NCBI GenBank assembly: GCA_946539625.1
Contig: CAMNHT010000048.1
Coordinates: 1-8,399, forward strand
DNA from: an uncultured Clostridia bacterium
GTDB taxonomy: Bacteria; Bacillota_A; Clostridia; Christensenellales; CAG-138
Reading direction: 5' to 3'
DNA length: 8,399 nt
The notes under the pieces were generated by a model. It had not been told where the DNA came from. It did no database searches and saw only the letters and a list, made by a program, of their open reading frames with translations. Numbering within the stretch: position 1 is the stretch's first letter; the number at the start of each line of letters is the position of its first letter. Shown here piece after piece: positions 1-7,522 of this stretch. Both the position numbers and the translations under genes were made by a program.

Positions 1-413
1 GGCTCGGTCTCGGTGACCTTGAGCTCAACGAAGTTCGGCGCTTCGACGGAGAACGCGTTGCCCTTGTAGAAGCGCATCTTGACCTGATCGTTCTCCTTGA
101 TGAAGTCGATCGCGTCTTCGACCTGCTCGAAGTTCAGCGGGATCTGCTCATAGGTTTCGATGTCCATGAAGTAATAGAGCTCTCCGTCGGAATACAGATA
201 TTCCATGTCCTTGGTTTCAATGTGTGCCAGCGGGTACTTGTCCGTCGGGCTGAAGGTACGCTCCAGCACAGCGCCGGTCATAACGTTCTTGAGCCGGGTG
301 CGAACGAACGCCGCGCCCTTGCCCGGTTTTACGTGCTGGAAATCCGAGATCGACCAAACCACGCCGTCAATCTCAACCGTCACGCCCTTGCGGAAATCGC
401 CTGCCATAATCAT
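1..413 (-). CDS. efp: Elongation factor P (C-terminus beyond window)
   Basis: EF-P binds ribosomes stalled at consecutive prolines, between the P and E sites, and promotes peptide-bond formation. About 137 residues are visible, covering the N-terminal KOW-like domain and the first OB domain. The frame is still open at base 1, so roughly 50 C-terminal residues are missing compared with the usual ~185. The loop KPGKGAAF (residues 29-36) puts Lys32 at the tip. From memory of the B. subtilis protein, this start makes the numbering identical to it, where Lys32 carries the modification. Two in-frame ATGs occur (413 and 407); the first is chosen because GGGAGGA lies 7 nt upstream and because of that alignment. 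It follows pepP by 32 nt with no terminator or clear promoter between them, so cotranscription is likely, as for yqhT-efp in B. subtilis. No lysine-modifying enzyme gene is in the window. Identification is secure; the exact modification is unknown. Confidence 0.96.
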   Translation of the reverse strand, partial: MIMAGDFRKGVTVEIDGVVWSISDFQHVKPGKGAAFVRTRLKNVMTGAVLERTFSPTDKYPLAHIETKDMEYLYSDGELYYFMDIETYEQIPLNFEQVEDAIDFIKENDQVKMRFYKGNAFSVEAPNFVELKVTETE

Positions 414-420
414 AAGTATG

Positions 421-427
421 TCCTCCC
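421..427 (-). promoter_or_regulatory. Ribosome binding site of efp
   Basis: GGGAGGA on the minus strand, 7 nt before the ATG at 413 and 13 nt before the alternative ATG at 407. The spacing favours the first ATG, giving a protein that starts Met-Ile-Met-Ala-Gly-Asp. Confidence 0.8.
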
Positions 428-445
428 AATTAGATTCCTTGTATT

Positions 446-1513
446 TCAAATATGCTGAAGTTCTTTGGTCGCATGCGCAAAGTTCAGCTTGCCGTCCTTT
501 GTGACGACGCAGCAGTCCTCGATGCGGACGCCGAACTTACCTTCGATATAGATGCCGGGCTCGACCGTGATCGTCATGCCCTCTTCAAACGGCGTATCGC
601 CGGTGACCGACGCGCGCGGCTCCTCGTGAATGAGAAGACCAAACCCATGACCGAGTGAATGACCGAAGCAGTCGCCGTAGCCCTTTTCGGTGATGTAATC
701 GCGCGCGATGGCATCAAGCTCCTTGCCGGTGATGCCCGGTTTCAATGCGTTCAGCGCACGAGTCTGCGCTTCGAGCACGATGTTGTAGATCTCCTCGGCA
801 AACGGATCGACCTTGCCCACCGCAAAGGTACGCGTCATATCGGAATGGTAGCCGTTATAAAGGCATCCGAAGTCGACGACCACGAGATCGCCCTCCTGCA
901 GCTGTCTGTCGCCGGGGACCGCATGGCACATGGCGCCGTTCGGACCGGAACCGACGATCGTTTCAAACGACGGACCCTCGCTGCCGAGCTTTGCGCAGAT
1001 ATATTCGAGCTCTGCCGCTACGCGGCGTTCCGTCATGCCGGGCTTGACGACCTTCAGAAGCTCCATGAACGCTTCATCCGCCATTGCCTGTGCCTTCCCG
1101 AGATTCTCGATCTCGTCGGGTGTCTTTTTGATGCGGAGCAGAGACAGCTCCTTTGCAAACGGAACAAGCTCCGCGCCGAATGCGGCGTACGCCTGATATT
1201 GTGCATAGCTTACGAAGTCCTCTTCAAAGCCGATGCGTTTGACATGTTCGGATTCGATGATTTCTTTCAGCTTTTCGCGGTGCGCAAGACCGGAAACCTC
1301 GACGATCTCACAGCAGTCGCCCGCCTGTGCCTTCGCCTGAATGGTGTAGCGGAAGTCGGTCAGAAGCACGCTGCGTTCCTTTGTGACCAGAACGCTTGCG
1401 TCCTCACTCGTAAACCCGGAAAAATAACGGATCGCGGTGACGGATTTCAGAAGGGCTGCGTCCAGTCCCGCTTTTTCCATTTCTGCGCGAAGCCGTGCAA
1501 TACGATCGTTCAT
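446..1513 (-). CDS. pepP: Xaa-Pro aminopeptidase (M24 family)
   Basis: A cytoplasmic metallo-aminopeptidase that removes an N-terminal residue preceding proline, for peptide turnover. The product is 355 aa, usual for the short Bacillota form (B. subtilis YqhT/PapA type). Residues 1-130 form the creatinase-like N-terminal domain and about 138-345 the pita-bread catalytic domain. The dinuclear metal ligands are all present: Asp214 (VDFG), Asp225 (SDMTR), His289 (GHGFG), Glu318 (VEPG) and Glu332 (RIED). His197 (CHAVPG) and His296 (IHEEPR) match the catalytic histidines. Where many relatives have Pro before the first catalytic His, this protein has Cys196. An in-frame ATG at 1525 is rejected because it lies inside the Shine-Dalgarno sequence (ATGGAGG); the ATG at 1513, 5 nt after GGAGG, is used. 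The gene has its own promoter and is followed after 32 nt by efp, a pairing also seen in B. subtilis. The proline theme shared with EF-P is suggestive but a functional link is inference. Close relatives include other M24 dipeptidases (PepQ), so substrate choice is less certain than the fold. Confidence 0.93.
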   Translation of the reverse strand: MNDRIARLRAEMEKAGLDAALLKSVTAIRYFSGFTSEDASVLVTKERSVLLTDFRYTIQAKAQAGDCCEIVEVSGLAHREKLKEIIESEHVKRIGFEEDFVSYAQYQAYAAFGAELVPFAKELSLLRIKKTPDEIENLGKAQAMADEAFMELLKVVKPGMTERRVAAELEYICAKLGSEGPSFETIVGSGPNGAMCHAVPGDRQLQEGDLVVVDFGCLYNGYHSDMTRTFAVGKVDPFAEEIYNIVLEAQTRALNALKPGITGKELDAIARDYITEKGYGDCFGHSLGHGFGLLIHEEPRASVTGDTPFEEGMTITVEPGIYIEGKFGVRIEDCCVVTKDGKLNFAHATKELQHI

Positions 1514-1518
1514 AGCAT

Positions 1519-1523
1519 CCTCC
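1519..1523 (-). promoter_or_regulatory. Ribosome binding site of pepP
   Basis: GGAGG followed by 5 nt (ATGCT) and ATG. It fixes the start at 1513, since the in-frame ATG at 1525 overlaps this site by one base. Confidence 0.8.
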
Positions 1524-1544
1524 ATTTAAGTCTATATCATAGGT

Positions 1545-1573
1545 ATTATAGCCGATTCCGCCTGCGTTTGCAA
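1545..1573 (-). promoter_or_regulatory. Sigma-A promoter for pepP-efp
   Basis: On the minus strand, TTGCAA (1568-1573), a 17-nt spacer and a perfect TATAAT (1545-1550). It lies immediately beyond the terminator of the upstream operon and about 31 nt ahead of the pepP start codon, so pepP-efp forms an independent unit. This is the strongest protein-gene promoter match in the window. Confidence 0.8.
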
Positions 1574-1583
1574 GCCCTGTACG

Positions 1584-1610
1584 AAAAAAAGTCCCGGCGT
1601 TTGCCGGGAC
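1584..1610 (-). terminator. Intrinsic terminator of the tilS-hpt-ftsH-PHP operon
   Basis: Minus-strand hairpin with a perfect 8-bp stem (GTCCCGGC / GCCGGGAC), a 4-nt loop (AAAC), then seven T residues. It begins 5 nt after the PHP stop codon. On the plus strand the same stem is not followed by a T run, so it is one-directional. Confidence 0.93.
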
Positions 1611-1615
1611 CGAAC

Positions 1616-2446
1616 TTAAGTCTGCATTCGTTTTGTCAGCGTTTCAAATGTCTTTTCGAGCACCGGCACGTTGCGCCATGCGCATCCGATGGGGACGCCG
1701 GGACGATTGTCGCCGTGGAAATCGCTGCCGCACGTCACCATCAGGTGATACTTCCATGCCATCGAAACAAACATCTCCGTCTGCCGCTGCGTGGACGTCG
1801 GATAGTATGCTTCCAGCCCCATGAGCCCCATATCGGTGAGCTCCCTGACCAATGCGTTCGGGTTGTCGCGAATGTGACACGGATGCGCCAGGATCGGAAG
1901 CCCGTCCGCGATATGGATGATGTCGATGACCTGTTGCGGCGTAAAACGCTGCTCGGTATAATACCCGACCGTGCCCGGCCGCAGATACTTGGCAAACGCG
2001 TCGCGGACGTCGGACGCGTAACCCGCTTTGATCAGCGCATGTGCAATGTGCAGCTTTGTGGTCATCGCTTCCGGACGGCCTACAAGCGGCTGAATGTCAT
2101 ATCCCGCTTCTTTGAGACGCGCATAAATGATCCTGTTGCGCCGTTCCCTGCGGTCTCTGGCAATCTCCAGAGCGCGAACAAGCGTCGGATTGTCCGGATC
2201 GACGTCCAGCCCGATGATATGCAGCTCGTGCCGCCATTCGTTGTCCATTTCCACCGCCGGCAGAACGGGCACGCCGTATTCCTTCCCCGCTTCGAGCGCT
2301 TCTCTGACACCCGCGATATTGTCGTGATCCGTCAGCGCAAGCAGCCTGATCTTGCCGCGCGCGGCAATGCGAACGATCTCCGTCGGCGTTGCGGTGCCGT
2401 CGGAAACGCAGCTGTGCGTATGAAGGTCAAAGCGGTTCTCGTCCAT
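1616..2446 (-). CDS. PHP-domain phosphoesterase, YciV/RNase AM-like
   Basis: A 276-aa PHP-domain metal-dependent phosphoesterase. The metal-site motifs stand in order: DLHTHS with His9 and His11, Asp16 in SDG, His41 in LTDHD, Glu66 in AVEMD, His76 in HIIGL, His188 in LAHP, and Asp242/His244 in GSDFHG. The central segment (about 95-165), with a run of arginines at 97-105 and LHIAHAL at 132-138, is typical of the YciV/TrpH group. Characterised members hydrolyse 3',5'-nucleoside bisphosphates and act as 5'-3' exonucleases on short RNA (RNase AM). That activity is inferred here from family resemblance. It is not long enough to be a DNA polymerase III or PolX PHP domain, and histidinol phosphatase is less likely because of the central insert. 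The start codon lies 2 nt after the ftsH stop with only a weak purine-rich site (GGAAG) inside ftsH, so translational coupling to ftsH is likely. A terminator follows directly. The link with FtsH, if any, is unknown. Confidence 0.88.
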   Translation of the reverse strand: MDENRFDLHTHSCVSDGTATPTEIVRIAARGKIRLLALTDHDNIAGVREALEAGKEYGVPVLPAVEMDNEWRHELHIIGLDVDPDNPTLVRALEIARDRRERRNRIIYARLKEAGYDIQPLVGRPEAMTTKLHIAHALIKAGYASDVRDAFAKYLRPGTVGYYTEQRFTPQQVIDIIHIADGLPILAHPCHIRDNPNALVRELTDMGLMGLEAYYPTSTQRQTEMFVSMAWKYHLMVTCGSDFHGDNRPGVPIGCAWRNVPVLEKTFETLTKRMQT

Positions 2447-2448
2447 TT

Positions 2449-4440
2449 TTATGCTTCCGTTTCTTCTTTTGGTTCTTCTTTGAGAGGCTCCTCCGTTTCG
2501 GGTTCGACCATGACCGTATCCATGTCCTCACCCTCAAGAACCCTGATAAACTGTGTGCCTGTCACGCGCTCGTATTTCAGCAAGAGCTTTGCGCAGGCGT
2601 CAAGCCCGTCGCGGTGATCGCGCAGGATCTGTTCCGCACGTTCGAACTGTCCTTCCAGAATGGATCGGATCTCCGCGTCGATCTTTGCGGAGAGCGCTTC
2701 GGAATAGTTTTTGGCGTGTCCCCAATCCTTTGCGATGAAGACCTCGGTATCGCCGCCCAAGAACACCGGGCCGACGGCGTCGGACATGCCGTATTCCTCC
2801 ACCATCTTTCGTGCGGTCTGCGTCGCCTGCTTGAGGTCCTGTACGGCGCCGGTCGATACGTCGGTGAACACGATCTTTTCGGCGACTCTGCCGCCCATCG
2901 TCATACAGATCTCGTCCAGCATGTGCGATTTCAGCGTGTGATGGATATCCTCCTTGGGAAGCATCATCGTATAGCCTGCCGCCCAGCCGCGGGAAATGAT
3001 GGAAACCTCATGCAGATCGTCGCAGTTTTCGAGCGCGTGCGCAAGGATCGCATGTCCGCATTCATGGTAGGCGGTGATCTGCTTATCCTTCTCGGTCACG
3101 ACGCGGCTCTTCTTCTCGGGTCCCATCTGTACGCGCGTGACCGCTTCCTCCAGATCCTTCTGCGTGATCTCTCTGCGGTGATCGCGGGTGCAGAGGATCG
3201 CCGCTTCGTTCAGCACGTTTTCAAGGTCGGCGCCCGTGAAGTAAGGCGTGCGCCGCGCAAGCGTCTTTAAGCTGACGTCCTTTGCAAAATGCTTGTTGCG
3301 TGCGTGGACCAGAAGGATCTCCTCTCTGCCCTTCACGTCCGGATACCCGACCGTGATGCGGCGGTCGAACCGACCGGGTCGCAGAAGCGCGGGGTCGAGG
3401 ATGTCCGCACGGTTCGTCGCAGCCATGACAATGATGCCTTCGTTTGCGGCAAAGCCGTCCATTTCGACAAGAAGCTGATTCAGCGTCTGTTCGCGCTCGT
3501 CGTGTCCGCCGCCCAAACCTGCGCCGCGCTGACGTCCGACCGCGTCGATCTCGTCGATGAAGACGATCGCAGGTGCTGCGCGCTTTGCTGTCTCGAACAG
3601 ATCGCGTACACGAGATGCGCCGACGCCCACGAACATCTCGACAAAGTCGGAACCGGAGATCGAGAAAAACGGTACGCCCGCTTCTCCCGCAACGGCCTTC
3701 GCCATCAGCGTTTTGCCGGTGCCCGGAGGTCCGACGAGCAGAACGCCCTTCGGAATACGCGCGCCGTTTTCCGTAAAGCGCTTATGATCGCGCAAAAAGT
3801 CCACGACCTCCCTGAGCTCCTCTTTCTCCTCAACAAGCCCGGCGACGTCCTTGAACGTAACCTTATCCTTGCTCGGATCGTTGAGCCTTGCGCGGGATTT
3901 CGAGAAGTTCATCATCTGCCGATCGCCGCGCTGCCGGTACAGGAACAGTACCACAAGTCCGCCGAGCATCAGAAGCGGAACGATCTGCAGCGCAATATAC
4001 CACCATGGCATGTCTTCGGGGATCGCGCTCTGCATGACAAAGCTGTAATCGGACGAGGTGACCTTATCAGGTTCGATGCCCTTCTGCTCAGAAACAAGCG
4101 TACTCATATATTTCGAAAACAGGTCGTTGTCGAGATACATGACGAAATCCGATCTCGAAGGGAGATCCGTCGCGTCGTATTCACTGGTCGTCAGAAGGCC
4201 GTAATAGGTTCCGCCTCCGATCACTTCATAGACTGCTTTGATCTGATTTTGCTTATAGTACTCCGAGAACTCCGCAAACTTGATCTCCTTCGTTCTTCCG
4301 GATGAGCAGCCGTTTGTGACCATAAAGACGAGCGCAGCAAGAACCAGCGCCCACACGACCATCGTGATGATGCGACCGCGCGCGTTTCCCTGTCTTCCCG
4401 GTTCGTTGCCGTTTTGATTGTTGTTGGGATTGAATTCCAA
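2449..4440 (-). CDS. ftsH: ATP-dependent zinc metalloprotease FtsH
   Basis: Membrane-anchored AAA+ protease that extracts and degrades misfolded membrane proteins and selected regulators; it works as a hexamer with its catalytic domains in the cytoplasm. The product is 663 aa. A polar Asn-rich N-tail (1-22) precedes TM1 (about 24-43). An extracytoplasmic domain of about 100 residues and TM2 (about 146-168) follow. The AAA module has Walker A GPPGTGKT (237-244), Walker B IVFIDEID (292-299) and a second region of homology with Arg357 and Arg360. The protease domain has the zinc motif HECGH (459-463) and a third ligand, Asp535, in TGAVQDL. The last ~20 residues are a Glu/Pro-rich acidic tail. 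The start is a TTG with GGAGGA 4 nt upstream; the next in-frame Met (27) falls inside TM1, so it would destroy the anchor. It lies 42 nt after hpt and 2 nt before the PHP gene. The order tilS-hpt-ftsH is conserved in Bacillus and many Bacillota. I see no promoter in the hpt-ftsH gap. Confidence 0.98.
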   Translation of the reverse strand: MEFNPNNNQNGNEPGRQGNARGRIITMVVWALVLAALVFMVTNGCSSGRTKEIKFAEFSEYYKQNQIKAVYEVIGGGTYYGLLTTSEYDATDLPSRSDFVMYLDNDLFSKYMSTLVSEQKGIEPDKVTSSDYSFVMQSAIPEDMPWWYIALQIVPLLMLGGLVVLFLYRQRGDRQMMNFSKSRARLNDPSKDKVTFKDVAGLVEEKEELREVVDFLRDHKRFTENGARIPKGVLLVGPPGTGKTLMAKAVAGEAGVPFFSISGSDFVEMFVGVGASRVRDLFETAKRAAPAIVFIDEIDAVGRQRGAGLGGGHDEREQTLNQLLVEMDGFAANEGIIVMAATNRADILDPALLRPGRFDRRITVGYPDVKGREEILLVHARNKHFAKDVSLKTLARRTPYFTGADLENVLNEAAILCTRDHRREITQKDLEEAVTRVQMGPEKKSRVVTEKDKQITAYHECGHAILAHALENCDDLHEVSIISRGWAAGYTMMLPKEDIHHTLKSHMLDEICMTMGGRVAEKIVFTDVSTGAVQDLKQATQTARKMVEEYGMSDAVGPVFLGGDTEVFIAKDWGHAKNYSEALSAKIDAEIRSILEGQFERAEQILRDHRDGLDACAKLLLKYERVTGTQFIRVLEGEDMDTVMVEPETEEPLKEEPKEETEA

Positions 4441-4444
4441 TTTG

Positions 4445-4450
4445 TCCTCC
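4445..4450 (-). promoter_or_regulatory. Ribosome binding site supporting the TTG start of ftsH
   Basis: GGAGGA on the minus strand, 4 nt before TTG at 4440-4438. No ATG or GTG lies at a suitable distance in frame, so the non-ATG start is well supported. Confidence 0.82.
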
Positions 4451-4482
4451 GTTCAGGGGTAGGATGCCCCGCTTTTCCGGGA

Positions 4483-5037
4483 TCAGCTGTAGATCTCGGG
4501 CTTTAATACGCCCACATAGGGCAGGTTGCGATACTTTTGCTTGTAGTCGAGACCGTAGCCGACCACGAACTTGTTGGGTACCACGAAGCCGCAGTAATCC
4601 GGTGTGATCTCGCACTCGCGGCGCTCGGGCTTGTCGAGGAAGCAGCATGTGCGGATCGAAGCGGGCTTACGCTCCCAAAGAAGACGCGTCATGTAGGAAA
4701 GCGTCAGACCGCTGTCCATGATGTCTTCGGCGATCAGAACATGCTTGCCGGTGATGCTCGAATCCATGTCCTTCGTGATGCGGACAATGCCGCTGGTCTT
4801 CTGCGCGTCGCCGTAGCTTGAAATCGCCATAAAATCCATTTTTGCATGCACCGTGATCGCACGGATCAGATCGGCAAAGAAGATGCTTGCGCCCTTCAGC
4901 ACGCACAGCACGATGATCTCTTCCCCATCGTAGTCCTTCGAAATCTGATCGCCGAGCTCCTGTACGCGCTTTTTGATCTGTTCCTCCGAAAGCAGAACTT
5001 CCTCAATGTCCTGTGACATGAACGCCTTACCCCACAT
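4483..5037 (-). CDS. hpt: Hypoxanthine(-guanine) phosphoribosyltransferase
   Basis: Cytoplasmic purine-salvage enzyme joining hypoxanthine or guanine to PRPP to give IMP or GMP. The product is 184 aa, normal for the family. Visible motifs are LKGA (about 47-50, PPi-binding loop), SSYG (about 73-76, start of the flexible loop), the PRPP-binding signature VLIAEDIMDSGLTL (about 100-113) and the purine-contacting segment VGYGLDY (about 159-165). Three starts are possible in frame: TTG at 5043, ATG at 5037 and ATG at 5019. The middle one is chosen because AGGAGG lies 7 nt upstream, within the last codons of tilS. The start codon follows the tilS stop after only 2 nt, so translation is probably coupled. 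Its place between tilS and ftsH is the classic Bacillota order (hprT in B. subtilis). Preference for hypoxanthine over guanine cannot be read from the sequence. Confidence 0.96.
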   Translation of the reverse strand: MWGKAFMSQDIEEVLLSEEQIKKRVQELGDQISKDYDGEEIIVLCVLKGASIFFADLIRAITVHAKMDFMAISSYGDAQKTSGIVRITKDMDSSITGKHVLIAEDIMDSGLTLSYMTRLLWERKPASIRTCCFLDKPERRECEITPDYCGFVVPNKFVVGYGLDYKQKYRNLPYVGVLKPEIYS

Positions 5038-5039
5038 AG

Positions 5040-6350
5040 TCAATCCTCCTCATAATGATAATGCAGAATATGCTTTGAATCCGCCGTTACGCGCATTCGT
5101 TCATCAACGGTATGTCCGGCAACCCAGACAATCCCGATTTCATCGCAAAGGATCGGAATGTCACGCTCAAACCGCGGCACTTTCCGATCGGTCAGGTAAT
5201 CGCTCAAAAGCTTCGATCCCTTCATGCCGAGCGGCGTAAACCGATCACCCTGTCTCGGATTTCGCGCGATCACGTCCCCGCAAAGCCGGTCCGCATCGAC
5301 GTACGCATCAAACCTGCCGCAGGGAATCTCGGCTTTGTCAACACGTTCAACGAACAGCGTCCCTTTCGGAAGCTTTTCGCTTCCGGTACCCGGTACGGGA
5401 GTCGAATACGGTTCGATCTCCTCTCTGCCGATCCGCAGATCGGTCGCATCGAGCCATGCAGTCACACCGTTTTTCAGCGTCGCGACGTCGCCTGTCTGCC
5501 CCGAGAGAAGCGTATCGAGCCGATCGAGATCCGACGCGGTAAAGTCCGTGTACGGAAGCAGATTCCGAAGAACCCTGATCCGAATCGGACACGGCAGCGA
5601 TAGAAGCGCTTTGCGGTTTGTGCCGCAGGTTTTTTCCGCTTCGGCGGCAAGCGCGTTCAGGAAATCCGAGTCCTCCGCAATATGCATCGCCGCGTGAGAT
5701 AACGCTTTTTTTACCGCCGGATTGACCGTCTCCAGAATCGGCATCACAGCAAGGCGAATGCGGTTTCGGGATGCGTCCGGTTCAAAATTCGTTGCGTCGG
5801 TGCAATAGCTTTGCCCGCATTCATTGAGGTACGCAAGGATTTCGGCTTTATCGGTGTTCAGCAGCGGACGGATGAGCCGTCCGGACCGAAGCCGCATGCC
5901 CGAAAGACCGTCCGTGCCGCTTCCTCGCAGAAGATGCAGCAAAACCGTCTCCGCCTGATCATCCCGATGATGGCCTGTTGCGATGTAATCGAGTCCTTGT
6001 TTTGACCGAACACGTTCCAGAAACGCATAGCGCGCGTTCCTTGCGGCAAGCTCCAACGAAACGCCGGAATCCTTTGCAATCTGCGGCACGTCGACCCGTT
6101 CCGCGTGCAGCGGAATACCGAGCCGTCCGCATAATGCAGCGACAAACGCCTCATCCGCGTCCGCAGCCGTACCGCGGATCGCATGGTTCAGGTGCGCCGC
6201 CTCCACGTGAAGGATCCTTCCGTTCTTTTGAAGCGTATGAAGCTCCAGCAGCAATGCCACGGAGTCCGCGCCGCCCGACAAAGCAACGAGCACGCCGTCC
6301 CGTTCGGAAACGCCGCACGCGGTCCATGTCGAATCGGTCCACAGCAACAT
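5040..6350 (-). CDS. tilS: tRNA(Ile)-lysidine synthase
   Basis: TilS uses ATP and lysine to convert C34 of the CAU-anticodon tRNA(Ile) to lysidine, switching decoding from AUG to AUA; it is essential in most bacteria. The product is 436 aa, the usual full length. The N-terminal N-type ATP-pyrophosphatase domain carries the PP-loop SGGADS (25-30) and the signature GHHRDDQAET (126-135). SRNRIR (194-199) and the following helical region belong to the middle domain. The C-terminal TilS domain shows GMKGSKLLSDYL (375-386) followed by DRKVPR. An in-frame TTG at 6359 would add three residues; the ATG at 6350 is preferred, with GGAG 9 nt upstream. It is the first gene of the tilS-hpt-ftsH-PHP unit, has a candidate promoter about 30 nt upstream, and stops 2 nt before hpt. 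Base composition and codon use look like the neighbours. Confidence 0.96.
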   Translation of the reverse strand: MLLWTDSTWTACGVSERDGVLVALSGGADSVALLLELHTLQKNGRILHVEAAHLNHAIRGTAADADEAFVAALCGRLGIPLHAERVDVPQIAKDSGVSLELAARNARYAFLERVRSKQGLDYIATGHHRDDQAETVLLHLLRGSGTDGLSGMRLRSGRLIRPLLNTDKAEILAYLNECGQSYCTDATNFEPDASRNRIRLAVMPILETVNPAVKKALSHAAMHIAEDSDFLNALAAEAEKTCGTNRKALLSLPCPIRIRVLRNLLPYTDFTASDLDRLDTLLSGQTGDVATLKNGVTAWLDATDLRIGREEIEPYSTPVPGTGSEKLPKGTLFVERVDKAEIPCGRFDAYVDADRLCGDVIARNPRQGDRFTPLGMKGSKLLSDYLTDRKVPRFERDIPILCDEIGIVWVAGHTVDERMRVTADSKHILHYHYEED

Positions 6351-6379
6351 GATACACAACTCCGAGAATAATTACTGAT

Positions 6380-6408
6380 AGTTTACCCCGAAATTGCAGT
6401 TTTTGCAA
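6380..6408 (-). promoter_or_regulatory. Candidate promoter for the tilS operon
   Basis: Minus strand TTGCAA (6403-6408), a 17-nt spacer and TAAACT (6380-6385). The -10 box matches consensus at four of six positions. It lies between the terminator of the dehydrogenase gene and tilS, where an operon promoter is expected. Confidence 0.6.
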
Positions 6409-6451
6409 GTAGCAATTGTGAATTCAGCATGGCAAATCCGAAAATCCAATG

Positions 6452-6471
6452 AAAAAAGCCCCTTTCGGAGC
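6452..6471 (-). terminator. Intrinsic terminator of the dehydrogenase gene
   Basis: Minus-strand hairpin GCTCC-GAAA-GGGGC: a 5-bp stem with one G-T pair, closed by a stable GAAA tetraloop and followed by six T residues. It begins 14 nt after the dehydrogenase stop. The stem is short but the layout is right, and a promoter for tilS lies beyond it. Confidence 0.75.
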
Positions 6472-6485
6472 AAAGCGGATCAAAT

Positions 6486-7433
6486 TCAACCGACGACGTT
6501 TTTCGGTTCGCCGCATAAAAACGCGGAAAGATTCTCCGCCGAAACGTCGATGATCTTCTGCCGCATCGGCTTCGGCGTCCATGCGTAATGCGACGTAATG
6601 ATACAGTTCGGAGCGCCAAGAAGCGGGTTGCGGAGCCTGATCGGCTCCTCGCTTGCAACGTCTGCGGCATAGCCCGCAAGCTTGCCGCTTTTCAGCGCGT
6701 CGCAAACGTCCGATTCGGAGATCAGACTGCCGCGGGACGTATTGATGATCATTGCGCCGTCTTTCATCCTTGCGATGGTATCGGTTCGGATCAGACCGAC
6801 CGTATCAGCCTTTGCGGGACAATGCAGACTGATGACGTCGGATTCGGAAAACAGCGTTTCGAGGGATACGTATTCTCCGGCAAAGCCGGGCTTTTCATGC
6901 GGATTGACGCCGAGCACGCGCATGCCCAGTGCTTCTGCGATTTTTGCGACGCGCGAACCGATCCGCCCGCAGCCGATGATCCCCATCGTTTTGCCGTCGA
7001 GAAGCGTCGGCGCGACCTTCCACCAGGAGAAATCGGGCGATGCCGTCCACGCGCCGTTTTTGACAAGCGTGTCGTGATATTCCACATGCTGGCAAAGTCC
7101 GAGAAGCAGCGCGATCGCGTGCTGTGCCACCGCTTCCGTGCTGTAGGCGGGCACGTTTGTGACTATGATCCCGCGCTCCTTTGCCGCTTCGACGTCGATC
7201 ACGTCGTAACCCGTCGCAAGCACACCGATAAACTTCAATTGCCGTGCGCCGAAAATCACGTCGCGCGAGAGCTTCACCTTGTTGACAAACACCGCTTCCG
7301 CGCCGCGCATTCTCTGCGCGACCATATCGGGATGTGTGCGGTCATAGACCGAAACCGTTCCGAGCCTGCGGAGCGGGCTCCAATCCACGTCGCCCGGATT
7401 GACACAATATCCGTCCAAAACAACGATCTGCAT
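6486..7433 (-). CDS. D-2-hydroxyacid dehydrogenase, glycerate dehydrogenase/hydroxypyruvate reductase-like
   Basis: NAD(P)-dependent oxidoreductase of the D-isomer-specific 2-hydroxyacid dehydrogenase family, 315 aa, cytoplasmic. The split substrate domain (about 1-100 and 285-315) surrounds a Rossmann domain with GCGRIG (154-159). The catalytic set is complete: Arg234 in TSRGS, Glu263 in SEEP and His282 in SHYAW. Stretches such as GVLATGYDV (70-78), NVPAYST (93-99) and SASPDF-like ASPDF (131-135) resemble glycerate dehydrogenase/hydroxypyruvate reductase, so interconversion of hydroxypyruvate and glycerate is the best guess. Glyoxylate or another 2-keto acid is possible. At the end of the second Rossmann strand (VLGVN, 173-177) there is Asn where strict NAD enzymes usually have Asp, so cofactor choice is open. 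The ATG at 7433 has a purine-rich GGGAGGGAGAGG tract just upstream. The frame runs open further upstream into bioY, but without family similarity. A candidate promoter and a terminator suggest a single-gene unit. Confidence 0.88.
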   Translation of the reverse strand: MQIVVLDGYCVNPGDVDWSPLRRLGTVSVYDRTHPDMVAQRMRGAEAVFVNKVKLSRDVIFGARQLKFIGVLATGYDVIDVEAAKERGIIVTNVPAYSTEAVAQHAIALLLGLCQHVEYHDTLVKNGAWTASPDFSWWKVAPTLLDGKTMGIIGCGRIGSRVAKIAEALGMRVLGVNPHEKPGFAGEYVSLETLFSESDVISLHCPAKADTVGLIRTDTIARMKDGAMIINTSRGSLISESDVCDALKSGKLAGYAADVASEEPIRLRNPLLGAPNCIITSHYAWTPKPMRQKIIDVSAENLSAFLCGEPKNVVG

Positions 7434-7454
7434 AGCCTCTCCCTCCCTGCTTTC

Positions 7455-7483
7455 ATTGTAAGACGCCGAAGCATGAAAAGCAA
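7455..7483 (-). promoter_or_regulatory. Candidate promoter for the dehydrogenase gene
   Basis: Minus strand TTGCTT (7478-7483), 17-nt spacer, TACAAT (7455-7460; five of six). It would start transcription about 14-16 nt before the ATG, just enough for the ribosome binding site. A perfect TATAAT at 7492-7497 is an alternative -10 but has no acceptable -35. Confidence 0.55.
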
Positions 7484-7522
7484 ATGAACAAATTATAAAA
7501 ATAGGAATGCCCCTTCTGCCTT

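Noticed and set aside
659..2617. A 652-codon open frame on the plus strand running antisense through pepP, the PHP gene and the end of ftsH
   Set aside because: It is a by-product of codon bias in the GC-rich genes opposite. It crosses a terminator, a promoter and three well-identified genes, and its translation resembles no protein family I know (rich in Arg, His, Cys).
4302..4311. Cysteine after the first membrane segment of FtsH (TNGCSS), as a possible lipoprotein site
   Set aside because: The residues before the Cys do not fit a lipobox and FtsH uses this segment as a permanent anchor.
4441..4482. GGGG/CCCC inverted repeat in the hpt-ftsH gap
   Set aside because: A 4-bp stem with a 7-nt loop and no T-run; not a convincing terminator or regulatory structure.
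7492..7522. Possible terminator just after bioY (AGGG/TCCT-like hairpin followed by ATTTTT)
   Set aside because: Only 3-4 pairs including a G-T pair can form, too weak to call. bioY may therefore read through into the dehydrogenase gene.
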